NCBI GenBank assembly: GCA_016234655.1
Contig: JACRAU010000004.1
Coordinates: 124,001-188,000, forward strand
Length of the DNA stretch: 64,000 nucleotides
Reading direction: 5' to 3'
Source: Betaproteobacteria bacterium
GTDB lineage: Bacteria > Pseudomonadota > Gammaproteobacteria > Burkholderiales > Thiobacillaceae
Shown here: piece by piece, positions 19,154 to 28,238 of the stretch
Position numbering within the stretch: the stretch's first letter is position 1
Layout of the letters: each line of letters starts with the position of its first letter
The notes under the pieces: generated by a model
What the model saw: the letters and a program-made list of their open reading frames with translations, nothing else
The model's database searches: none
What the model was told of the DNA's origin: nothing
Made by a program: the position numbers and the translations under genes

Positions 19154-19930
19154 ATGACGCCGGTTTTAATTTTCGACATCGAGACCATCCCCGACATCGA
19201 GGGGCTGCGCCGCCAGTACGGCGTAAGCCCGGACACCTCCGATCACGATGTCGGCGAAATGGCCCTGTTGTTCCGTCGGCAGAAGACCGGCTCCGACTTC
19301 CTGCCGCTGCATCTGCATCGCGTGGTCACCATCTCCTGCGCGCTGCGCTCGAAGGACGGCTTCAAGGTATTTTCCTTGTCCGAACCCGACGCCTCCGAGG
19401 CCGAGATCATCCAGCGCTTCTTCGACGGCATCGAGAAATACACGCCGCAGATCGTGTCGTGGAACGGCGGCGGCTTCGACCTGCCGGTGCTGCACTATCG
19501 CGCCATGCGCCACAAGGTCACCGCGCCGCGCTACTGGGACATGGGCGAGGACGACAAGGAGTTCAAGTGGAACAACTACATCAGCCGCTACCACACCCGG
19601 CACCTGGACCTGATGGACCTGCTGGCGATGTATCAGCCGCGCGCCAACGCGCCCTTGGATGAGCTGGCCAAGCTGTTCGGCTTTCCCGGCAAGCTGGGCA
19701 TGGACGGCAGCAAGGTCTGGGATGCCTATCAGGCCGGGCAGATCGCGGCGATCCGCGATTACTGCGAGACCGATGTCGCCAACACCTATCTGGTCTACCT
19801 GCGCTTCCAGTTGATGCGCGGCGCGCTCACCCACGAACAGTACGAGCGCGAGCTGCAAGTGGTGCGCGACACCCTCGGCGGCATCGGCGCCGAGCATTGG
19901 AAAGAATTCCTGGCGACTTGGCAGGACTGA
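19154..19930 (+). CDS. PolB-like 3'-5' exonuclease
   Basis: This 258-residue protein is a DEDDy-type exonuclease: ExoI motif VLIFDIETIPDIEG, ExoII around IVSWNGGGFDLPVLHYRAM, and ExoIII YCETDVANTYLVYLRFQL with the Tyr. It matches the family of predicted 3'-5' exonucleases related to the PolB proofreading domain (PF10108). It lacks any polymerase domain. A DNA repair or nucleic-acid turnover role is likely. It is followed by a dispersed palindrome. Confidence 0.88.
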   Translation: MTPVLIFDIETIPDIEGLRRQYGVSPDTSDHDVGEMALLFRRQKTGSDFLPLHLHRVVTISCALRSKDGFKVFSLSEPDASEAEIIQRFFDGIEKYTPQIVSWNGGGFDLPVLHYRAMRHKVTAPRYWDMGEDDKEFKWNNYISRYHTRHLDLMDLLAMYQPRANAPLDELAKLFGFPGKLGMDGSKVWDAYQAGQIAAIRDYCETDVANTYLVYLRFQLMRGALTHEQYERELQVVRDTLGGIGAEHWKEFLATWQD

Positions 19931-19932
19931 TC

Positions 19933-19986
19933 CGTAGGGTGCGTTCCACGCACCACAAACAAACGGTGCGCACAGCGCACCCTACG
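19933..19986. repeat. Dispersed GTAGGGTGCG palindromic repeat
   Basis: Outer arms CGTAGGGTGCG and CGCACCCTACG (11 bp, perfect) enclose an inner CGCACC / GGTGCG pair. This is the short palindromic repeat often scattered between bacterial genes. It ends 14 bases before the rlmD ATG, so it occupies that gene's leader. Confidence 0.85.
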
Positions 19987-20000
19987 CAGAATATCAAGCA

Positions 20001-21311
20001 ATGAGCGCCACACCCACACCCCTGTATATCGAATCCCTCGATCACGAGGGGCGCGGCGTCGCGCATCTGGATGGCAAGGCCATCTTCGTCGAAGGCGCCC
20101 TGCCCGGCGAGTTGATCATCCATTCCAGCTATCGCAAGAAACCGAGCTACGAGCAGGCCCAGGCCACGCAAATCGTCAAGGCCAGCCCCAACCGGGTCGA
20201 GCCCCGTTGCCGCTGGTTCGGCATCTGCGGCGGCTGTTCGCACCAACATATGCATGAATCGGCCCAGGTCGCGGCCAAACAGCGGGTGCTGGAGGATTGT
20301 TTCAAACACATCGGCAAGGTCACGCCCGAGACCATACTCTCGCCCATCCACGGCCCGGCCTGGGGCTACCGCACCCGCGCCAGGATATCGGTACGCAATG
20401 TGCTCAAGAAGGGCGGCGTGCTGGTCGGCTTCCACGAAAAGCGCAGCAGTTTTGTCGCCGACATGACCAGTTGCGAGGTACTGCCGCCGCACGTCTCGGC
20501 GCTATTGCCCTTGTTCCGCGAACTGGTCGCCAATCTGGCCATCCGCGATCGCCTGCCGCAAATCGAACTGGCCCAGGGCGACAACGTGACCGTGCTGGTG
20601 CTGCGCATCCTGGAGCCGCTGTCGGCCGAAGACGAGGTGAAGCTGCGCGCCTTTGCCGACCAGCACGGCGTGCAATTCTGGTTGCAGCCCAAGGGGCCGG
20701 ACACCGCCTATCCATTTCATCCATTGAATGCGCCGGAGCTCAGCTACAGCCTGCCGGAATTCGATCTGGTCATGCCGTTCAAACCGACCGAGTTCACCCA
20801 GGTCAACCACGGCATTAACCGCATGCTGGTGCGCCGGGCCATGCGCATGCTCGACGCCCGGCCGGGCGAGCGCATCGCCGACTTCTTCTGCGGCCTGGGC
20901 AACTTCACTCTGCCCATCGCCCGTTCTGGCGCGACCGTGCTGGGCATCGAAGGCAGTGCCGGCTTGGTGCAGCGCGCCAAGGAGAACGCCGAGCGCAACG
21001 GCCTGGCCGGGCGAACGGAATTCCGCATGGCCGACCTGTTCCAGATGACGCCGGAGAGTTACGCGGCCTTGGGCCAGTTCGACAAACTGCTGATCGATCC
21101 GCCGCGCGACGGCGCCATGGAATTGGTGAAGTCGCTACCGGAACAAGGCGGCCCCAGGCGCATCGTCTACGTCTCCTGCAGCCCGGCAACGCTGGCGCGC
21201 GATGCCGAGGTACTGGTGCAACTGAAGGGCTTCAAGCTGAAGGCCGCCGGCGTGGCCAATATGTTCCCGCACACCGCGCACGTGGAGAGCATCGCCTTAT
21301 TCGAACGCTGA
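20001..21311 (+). CDS. rlmD: 23S rRNA (uracil-1939-C5)-methyltransferase
   Basis: This 436-residue protein has an N-terminal TRAM domain ([20 protein letters not shown]), an Fe-S cluster motif [10 protein letters not shown] with a later Cys, and a SAM-dependent methyltransferase domain with [26 protein letters not shown] and the catalytic [13 protein letters not shown]. That arrangement is specific to RlmD/RumA. It methylates U1939 of 23S rRNA. It appears to be monocistronic. Confidence 0.95.
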   Translation: MSATPTPLYIESLDHEGRGVAHLDGKAIFVEGALPGELIIHSSYRKKPSYEQAQATQIVKASPNRVEPRCRWFGICGGCSHQHMHESAQVAAKQRVLEDCFKHIGKVTPETILSPIHGPAWGYRTRARISVRNVLKKGGVLVGFHEKRSSFVADMTSCEVLPPHVSALLPLFRELVANLAIRDRLPQIELAQGDNVTVLVLRILEPLSAEDEVKLRAFADQHGVQFWLQPKGPDTAYPFHPLNAPELSYSLPEFDLVMPFKPTEFTQVNHGINRMLVRRAMRMLDARPGERIADFFCGLGNFTLPIARSGATVLGIEGSAGLVQRAKENAERNGLAGRTEFRMADLFQMTPESYAALGQFDKLLIDPPRDGAMELVKSLPEQGGPRRIVYVSCSPATLARDAEVLVQLKGFKLKAAGVANMFPHTAHVESIALFER

Positions 21312-21340
21312 CACAGGAGAGGCCATGGCCAGCGGCCGCC

Positions 21341-21967
21341 TTACTTCTCCACCATCTTGAAGGCCCATTCAGAACCTTTGTCTTCCCAGAAGGCCAACTG
21401 CAACCAAAGCATCGCCATGGCCTCGAGGTAGCGCGCATTACTTAAGGCGCCACAATCCTTGGGCACATAGCCCGTCGCCTCGATAAGCTGCTGGGCGGCC
21501 TGCTTGGCCGCATCATGGTCACTGCAGTAGAACACCTGCGCCGGCTCGCCGCTCGCCGAGGGTGTCGGGAAGTTATCGGCGGTAATACCGTTGAATGCCT
21601 TGACCACCATCGACTCGGGAAGCTGAGCCGACACATGCTCCGCCGCCGAGCTGTCTCCACCAACGACCAAATACGAAATATCGGGAGATAGGGGATTTGT
21701 CATGTCGACAATAATTTTTCCCCTGAGCGGATTTGCCAAAGCCCGCAGCAAATCCAGGGTATGGACCCACGGAACTGCCACGAGCACCAAATCCGACGAT
21801 GACGCCGCATCAGGATAGGTCGTGACCGAAATATTCTTAAACTCTGAATATTTCCCTTTGTTCGCATCCGGGTCACGCGACCCATAGACTATCTCCCATC
21901 CAGCCGACGCCAACCGACGACCGACTGCACTCCCCATTTTTCCCGTACCCAGGATCGATGCTTTCAT
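21341..21967 (-). CDS. NADP-binding reductase (F420/NADP reductase-like)
   Basis: This 208-residue Rossmann protein opens with MKASILGTGKMGSAVGRRLA and VYGSRDPD, a NADP-preferring pattern. It resembles NADPH-dependent F420 reductase-like proteins, with DLVLVAVPW and KIIVDMTNPLS. Many members do not use F420; a dehydrogenase acting on an unknown metabolite is equally possible. It is the last gene of a minus-strand cluster with a haemoglobin, an aminotransferase and a thiamine-diphosphate enzyme. Confidence 0.75.
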   Translation of the reverse strand: MKASILGTGKMGSAVGRRLASAGWEIVYGSRDPDANKGKYSEFKNISVTTYPDAASSSDLVLVAVPWVHTLDLLRALANPLRGKIIVDMTNPLSPDISYLVVGGDSSAAEHVSAQLPESMVVKAFNGITADNFPTPSASGEPAQVFYCSDHDAAKQAAQQLIEATGYVPKDCGALSNARYLEAMAMLWLQLAFWEDKGSEWAFKMVEK

Positions 21968-21981
21968 CGCGAATTTCGTCC

Positions 21982-22350
21982 TTATTGGTGGATAACCTGG
22001 TCCCGCAGCGAGAACAACAAGCCCAACAATTCATTCTTCTCTTGGGCGGCCACGTCGTTCTTGTCGAGCGCGCGCATCACGTCGTCGATGACCGCCATGA
22101 ACTCGCGGTGAGTGATATTCATCGTGCGATGGGCATCCAGCATGTTTTTTCCGCTGTAATCGACCGGCCCGCCCGTGCCCCAACAAACGAACTCGTTGAC
22201 CATCGCCTTCACCTTCTCGGCATCGCTGTTGGCATAGCGCGTCGCGACATCGGGGTTGCTGACGTGGTTTATCCAAACATCCTCGGTGATTTGTGCAATC
22301 TTGTCTTTGCCGCCGAGACGCTCAAACAGGGTTTTTTCTTGCTGGCTCAT
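21982..22350 (-). CDS. Group 1 truncated haemoglobin
   Basis: This 122-residue protein has FERLGGKDKIAQITEDVW at the N-terminus and DYSGKNMLDAHRTMNITHRE, which carries the proximal (F8) His. This is typical of trHbN-type haemoglobins. They bind O2 or NO and often act in NO dioxygenation or redox enzymes. The ribosome site AAGGAG is 5 bases before the ATG. Its place in a biosynthesis-like cluster suggests it protects or supplies oxygen to a neighbouring enzyme; that is inference. Confidence 0.88.
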   Translation of the reverse strand: MSQQEKTLFERLGGKDKIAQITEDVWINHVSNPDVATRYANSDAEKVKAMVNEFVCWGTGGPVDYSGKNMLDAHRTMNITHREFMAVIDDVMRALDKNDVAAQEKNELLGLLFSLRDQVIHQ

Positions 22351-22410
22351 GGGTACTCCTTCAACATCGTTGTTAATAAATTAAAAAATCACCTCTGCCG
22401 TGTTCCGGCT

Positions 22411-23349
22411 TTATTGAATTACCGAGGAATGGGCCTTTTCAATTGGCACCATGCCATCGCCATAACTCAGCGACGACGGCATGGCTCGTACGATATCTTG
22501 GTATCGCTTCGAAAGTTGAGCCGTTACCGGCCCGACACCGCCGTCGCCGATTGCGCAACCGTCGATGGAAATAATAGGCATCACCTCACAAGCGGTTCCT
22601 GTCAGGAAAACTTCGTCGCCGCCGAATAGCTCTTCAGGCTTGATGCGTGACTCCATCACGGTATAGCCGCTGGTTCTGGCCAAGGTAATGATGGTGTCCC
22701 GGGTAATCCCCTCAAGCGCGGAGGTTGTGAATGGGGTGTGCAGCACGCCGTTCTTCACCACGAACAAATTGGCGGCCGAGGCCTCGGCCAAATAGCCGTC
22801 TTCATCCAGCAGCAGTGCCTCGTCGTAGCCATTCGCCTTGGCACTGGCATAGGCACTGTAGGAATTTAGGTAGTGCCCTGCCGCTTTGGCTTGCACGAGG
22901 GTCGGACTGGAAAAGACCCGGCGGTGCTTAGCGAGCATGGCGCGAATACCAGACATGGAAGGGCCGAAATAGCTTGGCCATTCCCACGCCGAGATCATGA
23001 GATGCAGCGGATTTCGCTTGCCCTGCGCTTTCACATCCAAGGCCATGGAGCCTTCGCCAAGAAAGACCAAGGGCCTTACATAGGCATCAAGCAACTCATT
23101 TTCTGCAAGCACGCGATTGACCGCGGTACAAACCTCGTCGGGTTCATAAGCAATTTGCATATCAAGCGCCTCGGCCGAGCGAAAAAGCCGCCGGATATGA
23201 TCTTCCAGGCGAAATGCCGAAAAGCCGTCTTCGGTCCGATAGCTCCTAATGCCTTCGAATACGCCGGTTCCGTAATGCAAGGTGTGGCTCATTACCGATA
23301 TACGCGCCGCGTGACTCGGATATATTTTTCCATCCAACCAGATTTGCAT
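22411..23349 (-). CDS. Class IV aminotransferase (branched-chain type)
   Basis: This 312-residue protein aligns with IlvE along its length: MQIWLDGKIYPSHAARISVM, HTLHYGTGVFEGIRSY, the PLP lysine region VQAKAAGHYLNSYSAYASAK, and DEVFLTGTACEVMPI. Class IV enzymes transaminate branched-chain or related keto acids. The start at 23349 follows GAGGGG. Placement immediately after an acetolactate-synthase-like gene suggests a dedicated substrate rather than general valine/leucine synthesis. The symbol ilvE is withheld for that reason. Confidence 0.85.
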   Translation of the reverse strand: MQIWLDGKIYPSHAARISVMSHTLHYGTGVFEGIRSYRTEDGFSAFRLEDHIRRLFRSAEALDMQIAYEPDEVCTAVNRVLAENELLDAYVRPLVFLGEGSMALDVKAQGKRNPLHLMISAWEWPSYFGPSMSGIRAMLAKHRRVFSSPTLVQAKAAGHYLNSYSAYASAKANGYDEALLLDEDGYLAEASAANLFVVKNGVLHTPFTTSALEGITRDTIITLARTSGYTVMESRIKPEELFGGDEVFLTGTACEVMPIISIDGCAIGDGGVGPVTAQLSKRYQDIVRAMPSSLSYGDGMVPIEKAHSSVIQ

Positions 23350-23360
23350 ATGCCCTCCCC

Positions 23361-25139
23361 TCACAGGCTATTGATGTAGTCCTGCCACTGCCTGGAACCT
23401 TCTTTCTTCATTCCCATTGGCGGCGTCAACATCGGATCGACGTCGACCTGGATCACCGTGGGTCCATCCAAACGCAGGCCATCTCGGATGATCGCCGCAA
23501 TATCCTGTCCCGGCCGGTAGCGAATCCCATAGGCCCCCAACGAACGGGCGAATCCCGCTAGATCATAGTTATCCAAGGTCGCGGAGCGCGTTTCAGTACC
23601 CGAGCGCAACTCATAGTGGATCATCCCAAGTTGCTGGTTGGCATTGACGATCCAAACTATCGGCAACTTCAAATCCGCTGCGGTCGCAATCTCGTTCCCG
23701 TTCATAAGGAAACAGCCGTCACCCACCATCGCGATCACATCATGATTAGGGTTGGCCAGCTTGGCCCCGACCGCACCTGCCGTCACATGACCCATGCTGG
23801 CCGATCCCCATACGCTGATGAAACGTCGACCTGCCCTCTCAGGCAAATGATGGGTAGCCCAGAGCAATATCGAGTTTGAATCGGCCATGACGATGGATTG
23901 CTCGCCGGCCACTTGATCGACTGCCCGGATGATCTCGACCGGGGACGGCCCGGTTTCTGATTTATGCGTCGACGGTGCAGGAAACGGCCATTTCTCCTGT
24001 TGGCTATATTTCGATAGCCAATTTTTCCGCTCCAAGGAAATGCCTTGGCTCGCGGCCCTTGCTTCACTCAGTAGGCTATCTGAGAATTTATCGCCGTCGG
24101 CCGTAATCCCGATATCCGCAGGATAGATTCTGCCAATGGCACAGGGATCGATATTGACCTGAATCATCGTCCCGTCTGGGCATAGCGCATTATTCCAACT
24201 ATTCGTCGCATAGCTGCCGAAACCTGCGCCAACTGTCAAGACGACATCGAAGCTATTGTCGTTGAATAGCTGATCAACCACGGGGGTGCTCGATATCCCC
24301 ATGCTTCCTAATAAGGAAGCGGTGATCCGCGGCATTCGTTTACCCTTTGCCCGAGGCGTCGTGATCACTGGGATATGCAGCATCTCGCCTATTTCGCACA
24401 GCTTGCTGGCCGCCATGTCACTCGCACCGCTGCCATACAGAATAAGAGGCCGCCTTGCCGTTTTGAGCAATTCGAGCACACGAACGACGTCCTCATGACT
24501 GGCCGCCGATGGATGCGAAAGATATCGATTGCGATCCCACAATTCAGGCGACACCTGCTTGTTCCATAGATTCCGAGGGATTGCCAAGTGCACAGGCCCA
24601 GGCCGGCCGGATTGTGCAGTTGCCAAGGCATTACGCAGGCGAAACTGCAAGTTTTTCTCGGATACGACAACCTCCGAACTCTTGCAAATAGAACGGAAAA
24701 TTTGCGTGGTATCCACACCCGTATATGGACTAGATTCCTGAAAGTCCCCGCGCCCCCAAGTCTCGATCGAATTCATGCCGGTGATTACCAGCATAGGGAT
24801 CGAATCCACATATGCCGCGGCCACGCCTGTAATCAGATTCGTCGCACCAGGCCCTGTCGTTGCGCAACAAACCCCAATCTTCCCTGACGTTCTCGCATAG
24901 CAGTCCGCCATGAATGCGGCTCCGCCCTCATGTCGCGTGAGGACGAATTCAATGCCAGCGCTGCGTTCGAGCGAGACATGGAATGGAATGGTCGCGCCGC
25001 CAGGTATGCCGAATACTTTATCAACGCCCTCACCGATCAGATGCTCCACGAGCAAATCAGCGACGCTTTTCTTTGTCTCAGCCTGCGGAATAGTGAAGCG
25101 GATCGTTTGTTGGGGCTGGCTTTTGTTTAACACTTCCAT
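23361..25139 (-). CDS. Acetolactate-synthase-like ThDP enzyme
   Basis: This 592-residue protein is a thiamine-diphosphate enzyme of the acetolactate synthase/pyruvate oxidase class. The catalytic Glu is in FVLTRHEGGAAFMADCYART. The ThDP/Mg motif begins VGDGCFLMNGNEIATAADLK and ends at IVNANQQ. A FAD-like middle domain is present. The ATG at 25139 follows GGGAGAACACC. No small regulatory subunit gene is adjacent. It probably condenses pyruvate or another 2-keto acid with an acceptor; the acceptor is unknown. Confidence 0.85.
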   Translation of the reverse strand: MEVLNKSQPQQTIRFTIPQAETKKSVADLLVEHLIGEGVDKVFGIPGGATIPFHVSLERSAGIEFVLTRHEGGAAFMADCYARTSGKIGVCCATTGPGATNLITGVAAAYVDSIPMLVITGMNSIETWGRGDFQESSPYTGVDTTQIFRSICKSSEVVVSEKNLQFRLRNALATAQSGRPGPVHLAIPRNLWNKQVSPELWDRNRYLSHPSAASHEDVVRVLELLKTARRPLILYGSGASDMAASKLCEIGEMLHIPVITTPRAKGKRMPRITASLLGSMGISSTPVVDQLFNDNSFDVVLTVGAGFGSYATNSWNNALCPDGTMIQVNIDPCAIGRIYPADIGITADGDKFSDSLLSEARAASQGISLERKNWLSKYSQQEKWPFPAPSTHKSETGPSPVEIIRAVDQVAGEQSIVMADSNSILLWATHHLPERAGRRFISVWGSASMGHVTAGAVGAKLANPNHDVIAMVGDGCFLMNGNEIATAADLKLPIVWIVNANQQLGMIHYELRSGTETRSATLDNYDLAGFARSLGAYGIRYRPGQDIAAIIRDGLRLDGPTVIQVDVDPMLTPPMGMKKEGSRQWQDYINSL

Positions 25140-26397
25140 GGTGTTCTCCCTGTTTTTGAATATTGGATTTGTAGTTTTTAACAATCGACCGATACCTCTC
25201 TCCAATAGGGCTTACTGCGAGAGGTTCGCCACCGTGACGGTGGCCACTGCTCAATAGATGTTCGGTGGGGTAAACAGCCGAGGTGATGCCACTTTGCTTC
25301 GTGCATTTGAAGATATCGTCCAGGACGAAGCCATTGACCGCCTGCTTGGCATAATCCCCAACGCGCGACGCCGACAGGAATTCCTGAAATCCGCGCCAAT
25401 TTTCCTCGAGCTGATCGGCACAGCTCGGTATGGATAACTTAGGCTGCAAGCGCTCCAGCAGATACTCATAGGTATTCTGCGGCTGCGCATCCCAACCACA
25501 GATCAGCTTATGTACGAAGCCCTCCGGGTTTATTTCTGGATGGTAGAAAAAACCCGCATCGTAAATGCGGAACATGTCGTTACCCACGGTGTCCAGCGCA
25601 CCGCTGTCATCTGCATTCCAGAACACCAGCTGATGGAGTAGCTGCCTGACGGCAGGGACATAGCGTTCGACGCCCGCTTCTTTGTCGAACCTACGCGCCG
25701 TAGCAAGCAAATCGGGCGGCGAAAGCGGTGCGTCCAACAGCGACGAGCCTCGTGGCAGCTCCATTAGCTTGCCTTCGCTCATCCAGTAAAAACAGGACTG
25801 GGTCAATTCCACAAAGGTGGCCGCAGTCAGTTTGCTATAGGCCTCCTCACCACAGCGTTTGAGCACCTTCTCCGCCGACAACGCCAAGCAGTCGAGTATG
25901 TGACGCTTCTGCTGATCGCCATATGGCTGACCATGTGTCGTCCTGAAAAATAGGTCGAACACATTCATTTCATAAAAAATCGGGAATAAATCAACCTTCC
26001 GCCAATAACGCTCAACAACTGCACACACCCAGTCCGACACCACCTCCGGATCGATGTCCAGGATTGTTTCGCCCAAGTGCTCGGGCACCATGTGCGCCCA
26101 ACCTACTGGATACACCGCCACTAAGGCAAAATTCCTGTTGGCGGAGCCAATCGTACGATCCAATTCCTCCCAGTCGTAGGCAGCGCCACTTGCCCGGGAC
26201 ACCGAGCCCCATAATCCTTTATTCGCGCCGCCTTCAAATTCATGCCTGTGGTGATAGTGAATAAAGATCATATCCGCCGATAGACTGGCCACCGCTTCAT
26301 GCCCAAGCGCCGGATCCGGCCCCACCACTTCGTAATCACCTGCAAACAGCAGAGTCGCGCGCGCACCCAAGGTGCGGTTTAAGATCACCGCGGTCAT
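25078..26397 (-). CDS. Unrecognised protein heading the island operon
   Basis: This 439-residue protein starts at the ATG at 26397 behind a G-run ribosome site. It may belong to an uncharacterised DUF family seen near biosynthetic genes, but I cannot name it with confidence. Visible features are MTAVILNRTLGARATLLFAG at the start, DMIFIHYHHRHEFEGGANKG (a His-rich patch), and WKWGD-like aromatic motifs are absent. No signal peptide or membrane helix. The 3' end runs 62 bases into the next gene, an unusually long overlap that implies translational coupling to the ThDP enzyme. Confidence 0.7.
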   Translation of the reverse strand: MTAVILNRTLGARATLLFAGDYEVVGPDPALGHEAVASLSADMIFIHYHHRHEFEGGANKGLWGSVSRASGAAYDWEELDRTIGSANRNFALVAVYPVGWAHMVPEHLGETILDIDPEVVSDWVCAVVERYWRKVDLFPIFYEMNVFDLFFRTTHGQPYGDQQKRHILDCLALSAEKVLKRCGEEAYSKLTAATFVELTQSCFYWMSEGKLMELPRGSSLLDAPLSPPDLLATARRFDKEAGVERYVPAVRQLLHQLVFWNADDSGALDTVGNDMFRIYDAGFFYHPEINPEGFVHKLICGWDAQPQNTYEYLLERLQPKLSIPSCADQLEENWRGFQEFLSASRVGDYAKQAVNGFVLDDIFKCTKQSGITSAVYPTEHLLSSGHRHGGEPLAVSPIGERYRSIVKNYKSNIQKQGEHHGSVKQKPAPTNDPLHYSAG

Positions 26398-26719
26398 TTC
26401 GTACCCCCCCAACCCATTTATTTGCGCCGCAAGCCAGCACGCGGCGTTTATTCCATCACCACCAAACTAGCCATGTACGCTAGGTCAAGCATATTAAGTG
26501 ACTATTTATTTATTTTAAAACAGAAAAAAACTATGGGTCAAATTAATTTTCGACCCATTAAATTCATATTCTATATAGTGTTTTTACAATATAATTTTTC
26601 AAAGATAGCCTATCACCCAATCGGCCCATGGCATGAGTCGAAATGATTAGTGACTGGTTACTTGATATATACACCTCACCTCTCAACAAGATGGCTCACG
26701 ATCCCATAAAACACAAAAA
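26398..26719. promoter_or_regulatory. AT-rich divergent promoter region with TetR-type operator candidate
   Basis: This 322-base gap separates the minus-strand cluster from the TetR gene and is much more AT-rich than the rest of the window. It contains an inverted repeat ATGGGTC (26533-26539) and GACCCAT (26552-26558) around a palindromic AATTAATT core, a plausible operator, and a TATA-rich CTATATAG at about 26571. No coding sequence is credible here. Confidence 0.6.
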
Positions 26720-27334
26720 ATGAAACAACGACTCAAAGCCGAAGACCGTCGGTCATCCATCTTAGAACTATCAAAAGGCCTGTTTGCCAAAAAAGGCCTG
26801 CACGGTGTCTCTGTCAGCGAGATCGCGGAGGAATGTAAAGTTAGCCCCGCCGTGCTTTATCAACACTTCCCGTCAAAGGAAATGTTATATGAGGCGGTGA
26901 TCCAGGGATTCGCCTGCAAACGCGACGATTATGTAGACGCAGTCCTGGCCGGCCCGCCGGACTTTCCAAATGTGCTTTACCGAATGACCGTGGTTTTCGT
27001 TAAAAGCCGCATCGCCGACCCAGACCTGGTGCGTATCGAATTGCGCGCACTGATTGACAACAGCGGCATATCGGAAAAGTTTTTTATAAACCATTGGCAA
27101 GGGCTGACTGATTACATCCAGTTCAGCCTGAAAGAAGCCCAACAATCAGGGCAATTGAAAGACATCGACGGGCGCATTGCCGCAATGTCTTATGTTGGAC
27201 TTGTTCGCGAGATCGTGTTGGCCCAAAGCCTTCAATACCCAAATCAGACCAGCGAATTGGGCGTCGAATATCTGGTTAAGAACGCCATCAATTTTTATCT
27301 TAAGGGGATAGGCCTAACGCCGCTTCAATGGTGA
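26720..27334 (+). CDS. TetR/AcrR-family transcriptional regulator
   Basis: This 204-residue protein has a typical N-terminal DNA-binding domain: RRSSILELSKGLFAKKGLHG, SVSEIAEECKVSPAVLYQHF and PSKEMLYEAVIQGF. The C-terminal ~140 residues are a variable ligand-binding domain with one dimerisation helix. It is divergent from the minus-strand cluster and most likely represses it and itself through the 26533-26558 repeat. The inducer is unknown. Confidence 0.9.
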   Translation: MKQRLKAEDRRSSILELSKGLFAKKGLHGVSVSEIAEECKVSPAVLYQHFPSKEMLYEAVIQGFACKRDDYVDAVLAGPPDFPNVLYRMTVVFVKSRIADPDLVRIELRALIDNSGISEKFFINHWQGLTDYIQFSLKEAQQSGQLKDIDGRIAAMSYVGLVREIVLAQSLQYPNQTSELGVEYLVKNAINFYLKGIGLTPLQW

Positions 27335-27360
27335 CAGGGCAGTCAGTCCTCGTGCACAAC

Positions 27361-27391
27361 GAAAAAAGCCGGCTTCGTGCCGGCTTTTTCG
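27361..27391. terminator. Bidirectional terminator
   Basis: Stem AAAAAGCCGGC / GCCGGCTTTTT with a short TTCGT loop, A-rich on one side and T-rich on the other. It serves both the TetR gene and the convergent yccA gene. Confidence 0.9.
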
Positions 27392-27403
27392 TCAGCATTA
27401 CAC

Positions 27404-28099
27404 TTATTCCCGCTCGCCCATCAAGGCCATCAACAATTGCAACAAGTTGACGAAGAGGTTGTAGATGTCGAGATAGATCGCCAAGGTCGCCATGACGTAG
27501 TTGGTCTCGCCGCCGTTCACCACTCGGCTTACGTCGTAGAGAATGAAACCGGAAAACAGCAGCACGGCTGCGGCCGACAGGGTCAGCGCCAGGGCCGGTA
27601 TCTGGAAGAATAGGTTAGCCAGGGAAGCCAGGATGAGCAGCACGATGCCGACCATCAAGAACTTGCCCATGAAGCTGAAGTCCTTCTTGGTCACGGTGGC
27701 GATGCCGGCCAGGGTGAAGAAGATCGCACCGGTACCGCCCGCAGCCAGGGTGATGATCTCGCCGCCGTTCTTAAGGCTCAGGGCCACTTGCAGGACAGGA
27801 CCCAACATCAGCCCCATGAAGCCGGTGAGCGCCAGCAGCAAGACCACGCCCATGGCGCTGTCGCGGGTGGCATTGATCGCGAAGAACAGGCCGAACACCA
27901 CGGCCAGCATGATCACAGCGGATAGGATCGGGCTACCGGCCATGAAGCTGAAGTCCATGCTCATGCCGACCAAGGCGCCGATCACGGTCGGGATCATGGT
28001 CAGGCCCAGCATCATGTAGGTATTGCGCAGGACCTTGTTCTGCGTGGCGCCTAGCGTGGCCGAGGCGTTATAGCCGGAAATATCGTATTGGGGTTGCAT
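27404..28099 (-). CDS. yccA: Bax inhibitor-1 family membrane protein YccA
   Basis: This 231-residue protein has seven hydrophobic helices, with NTYMMLGLTMIPTVIGALVG near the N-terminus, and ends in VMATLAIYLDIYNLFVNLLQ, typical of bacterial Bax inhibitor-1/YccA proteins. E. coli YccA modulates FtsH. The start ATG at 28099 gives the usual MQPQYD beginning. Monocistronic, ending at a bidirectional terminator. Confidence 0.9.
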   Translation of the reverse strand: MQPQYDISGYNASATLGATQNKVLRNTYMMLGLTMIPTVIGALVGMSMDFSFMAGSPILSAVIMLAVVFGLFFAINATRDSAMGVVLLLALTGFMGLMLGPVLQVALSLKNGGEIITLAAGGTGAIFFTLAGIATVTKKDFSFMGKFLMVGIVLLILASLANLFFQIPALALTLSAAAVLLFSGFILYDVSRVVNGGETNYVMATLAIYLDIYNLFVNLLQLLMALMGERE

Positions 28100-28238
28100 G
28101 CGGGTTGGCTCCGTGCAGTTAGGGAAACGAGGCTAAGACTAGCGGCTAGCCGGGAAAGTTTCAATCGTCCCGGTGCTGGTTCAGCCCTAGCCATATCGGG
28201 TAGAATCCCCGTTTTTTCAAGCGTTTGCTTTCACCATC

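Noticed and set aside
22411..25139. Housekeeping ilvB-ilvE operon
   Set aside because: No ilvH, ilvC or ilvD, AT-rich composition, and unusual partners (haemoglobin, orphan protein, TetR). Specific ilv symbols were not assigned.
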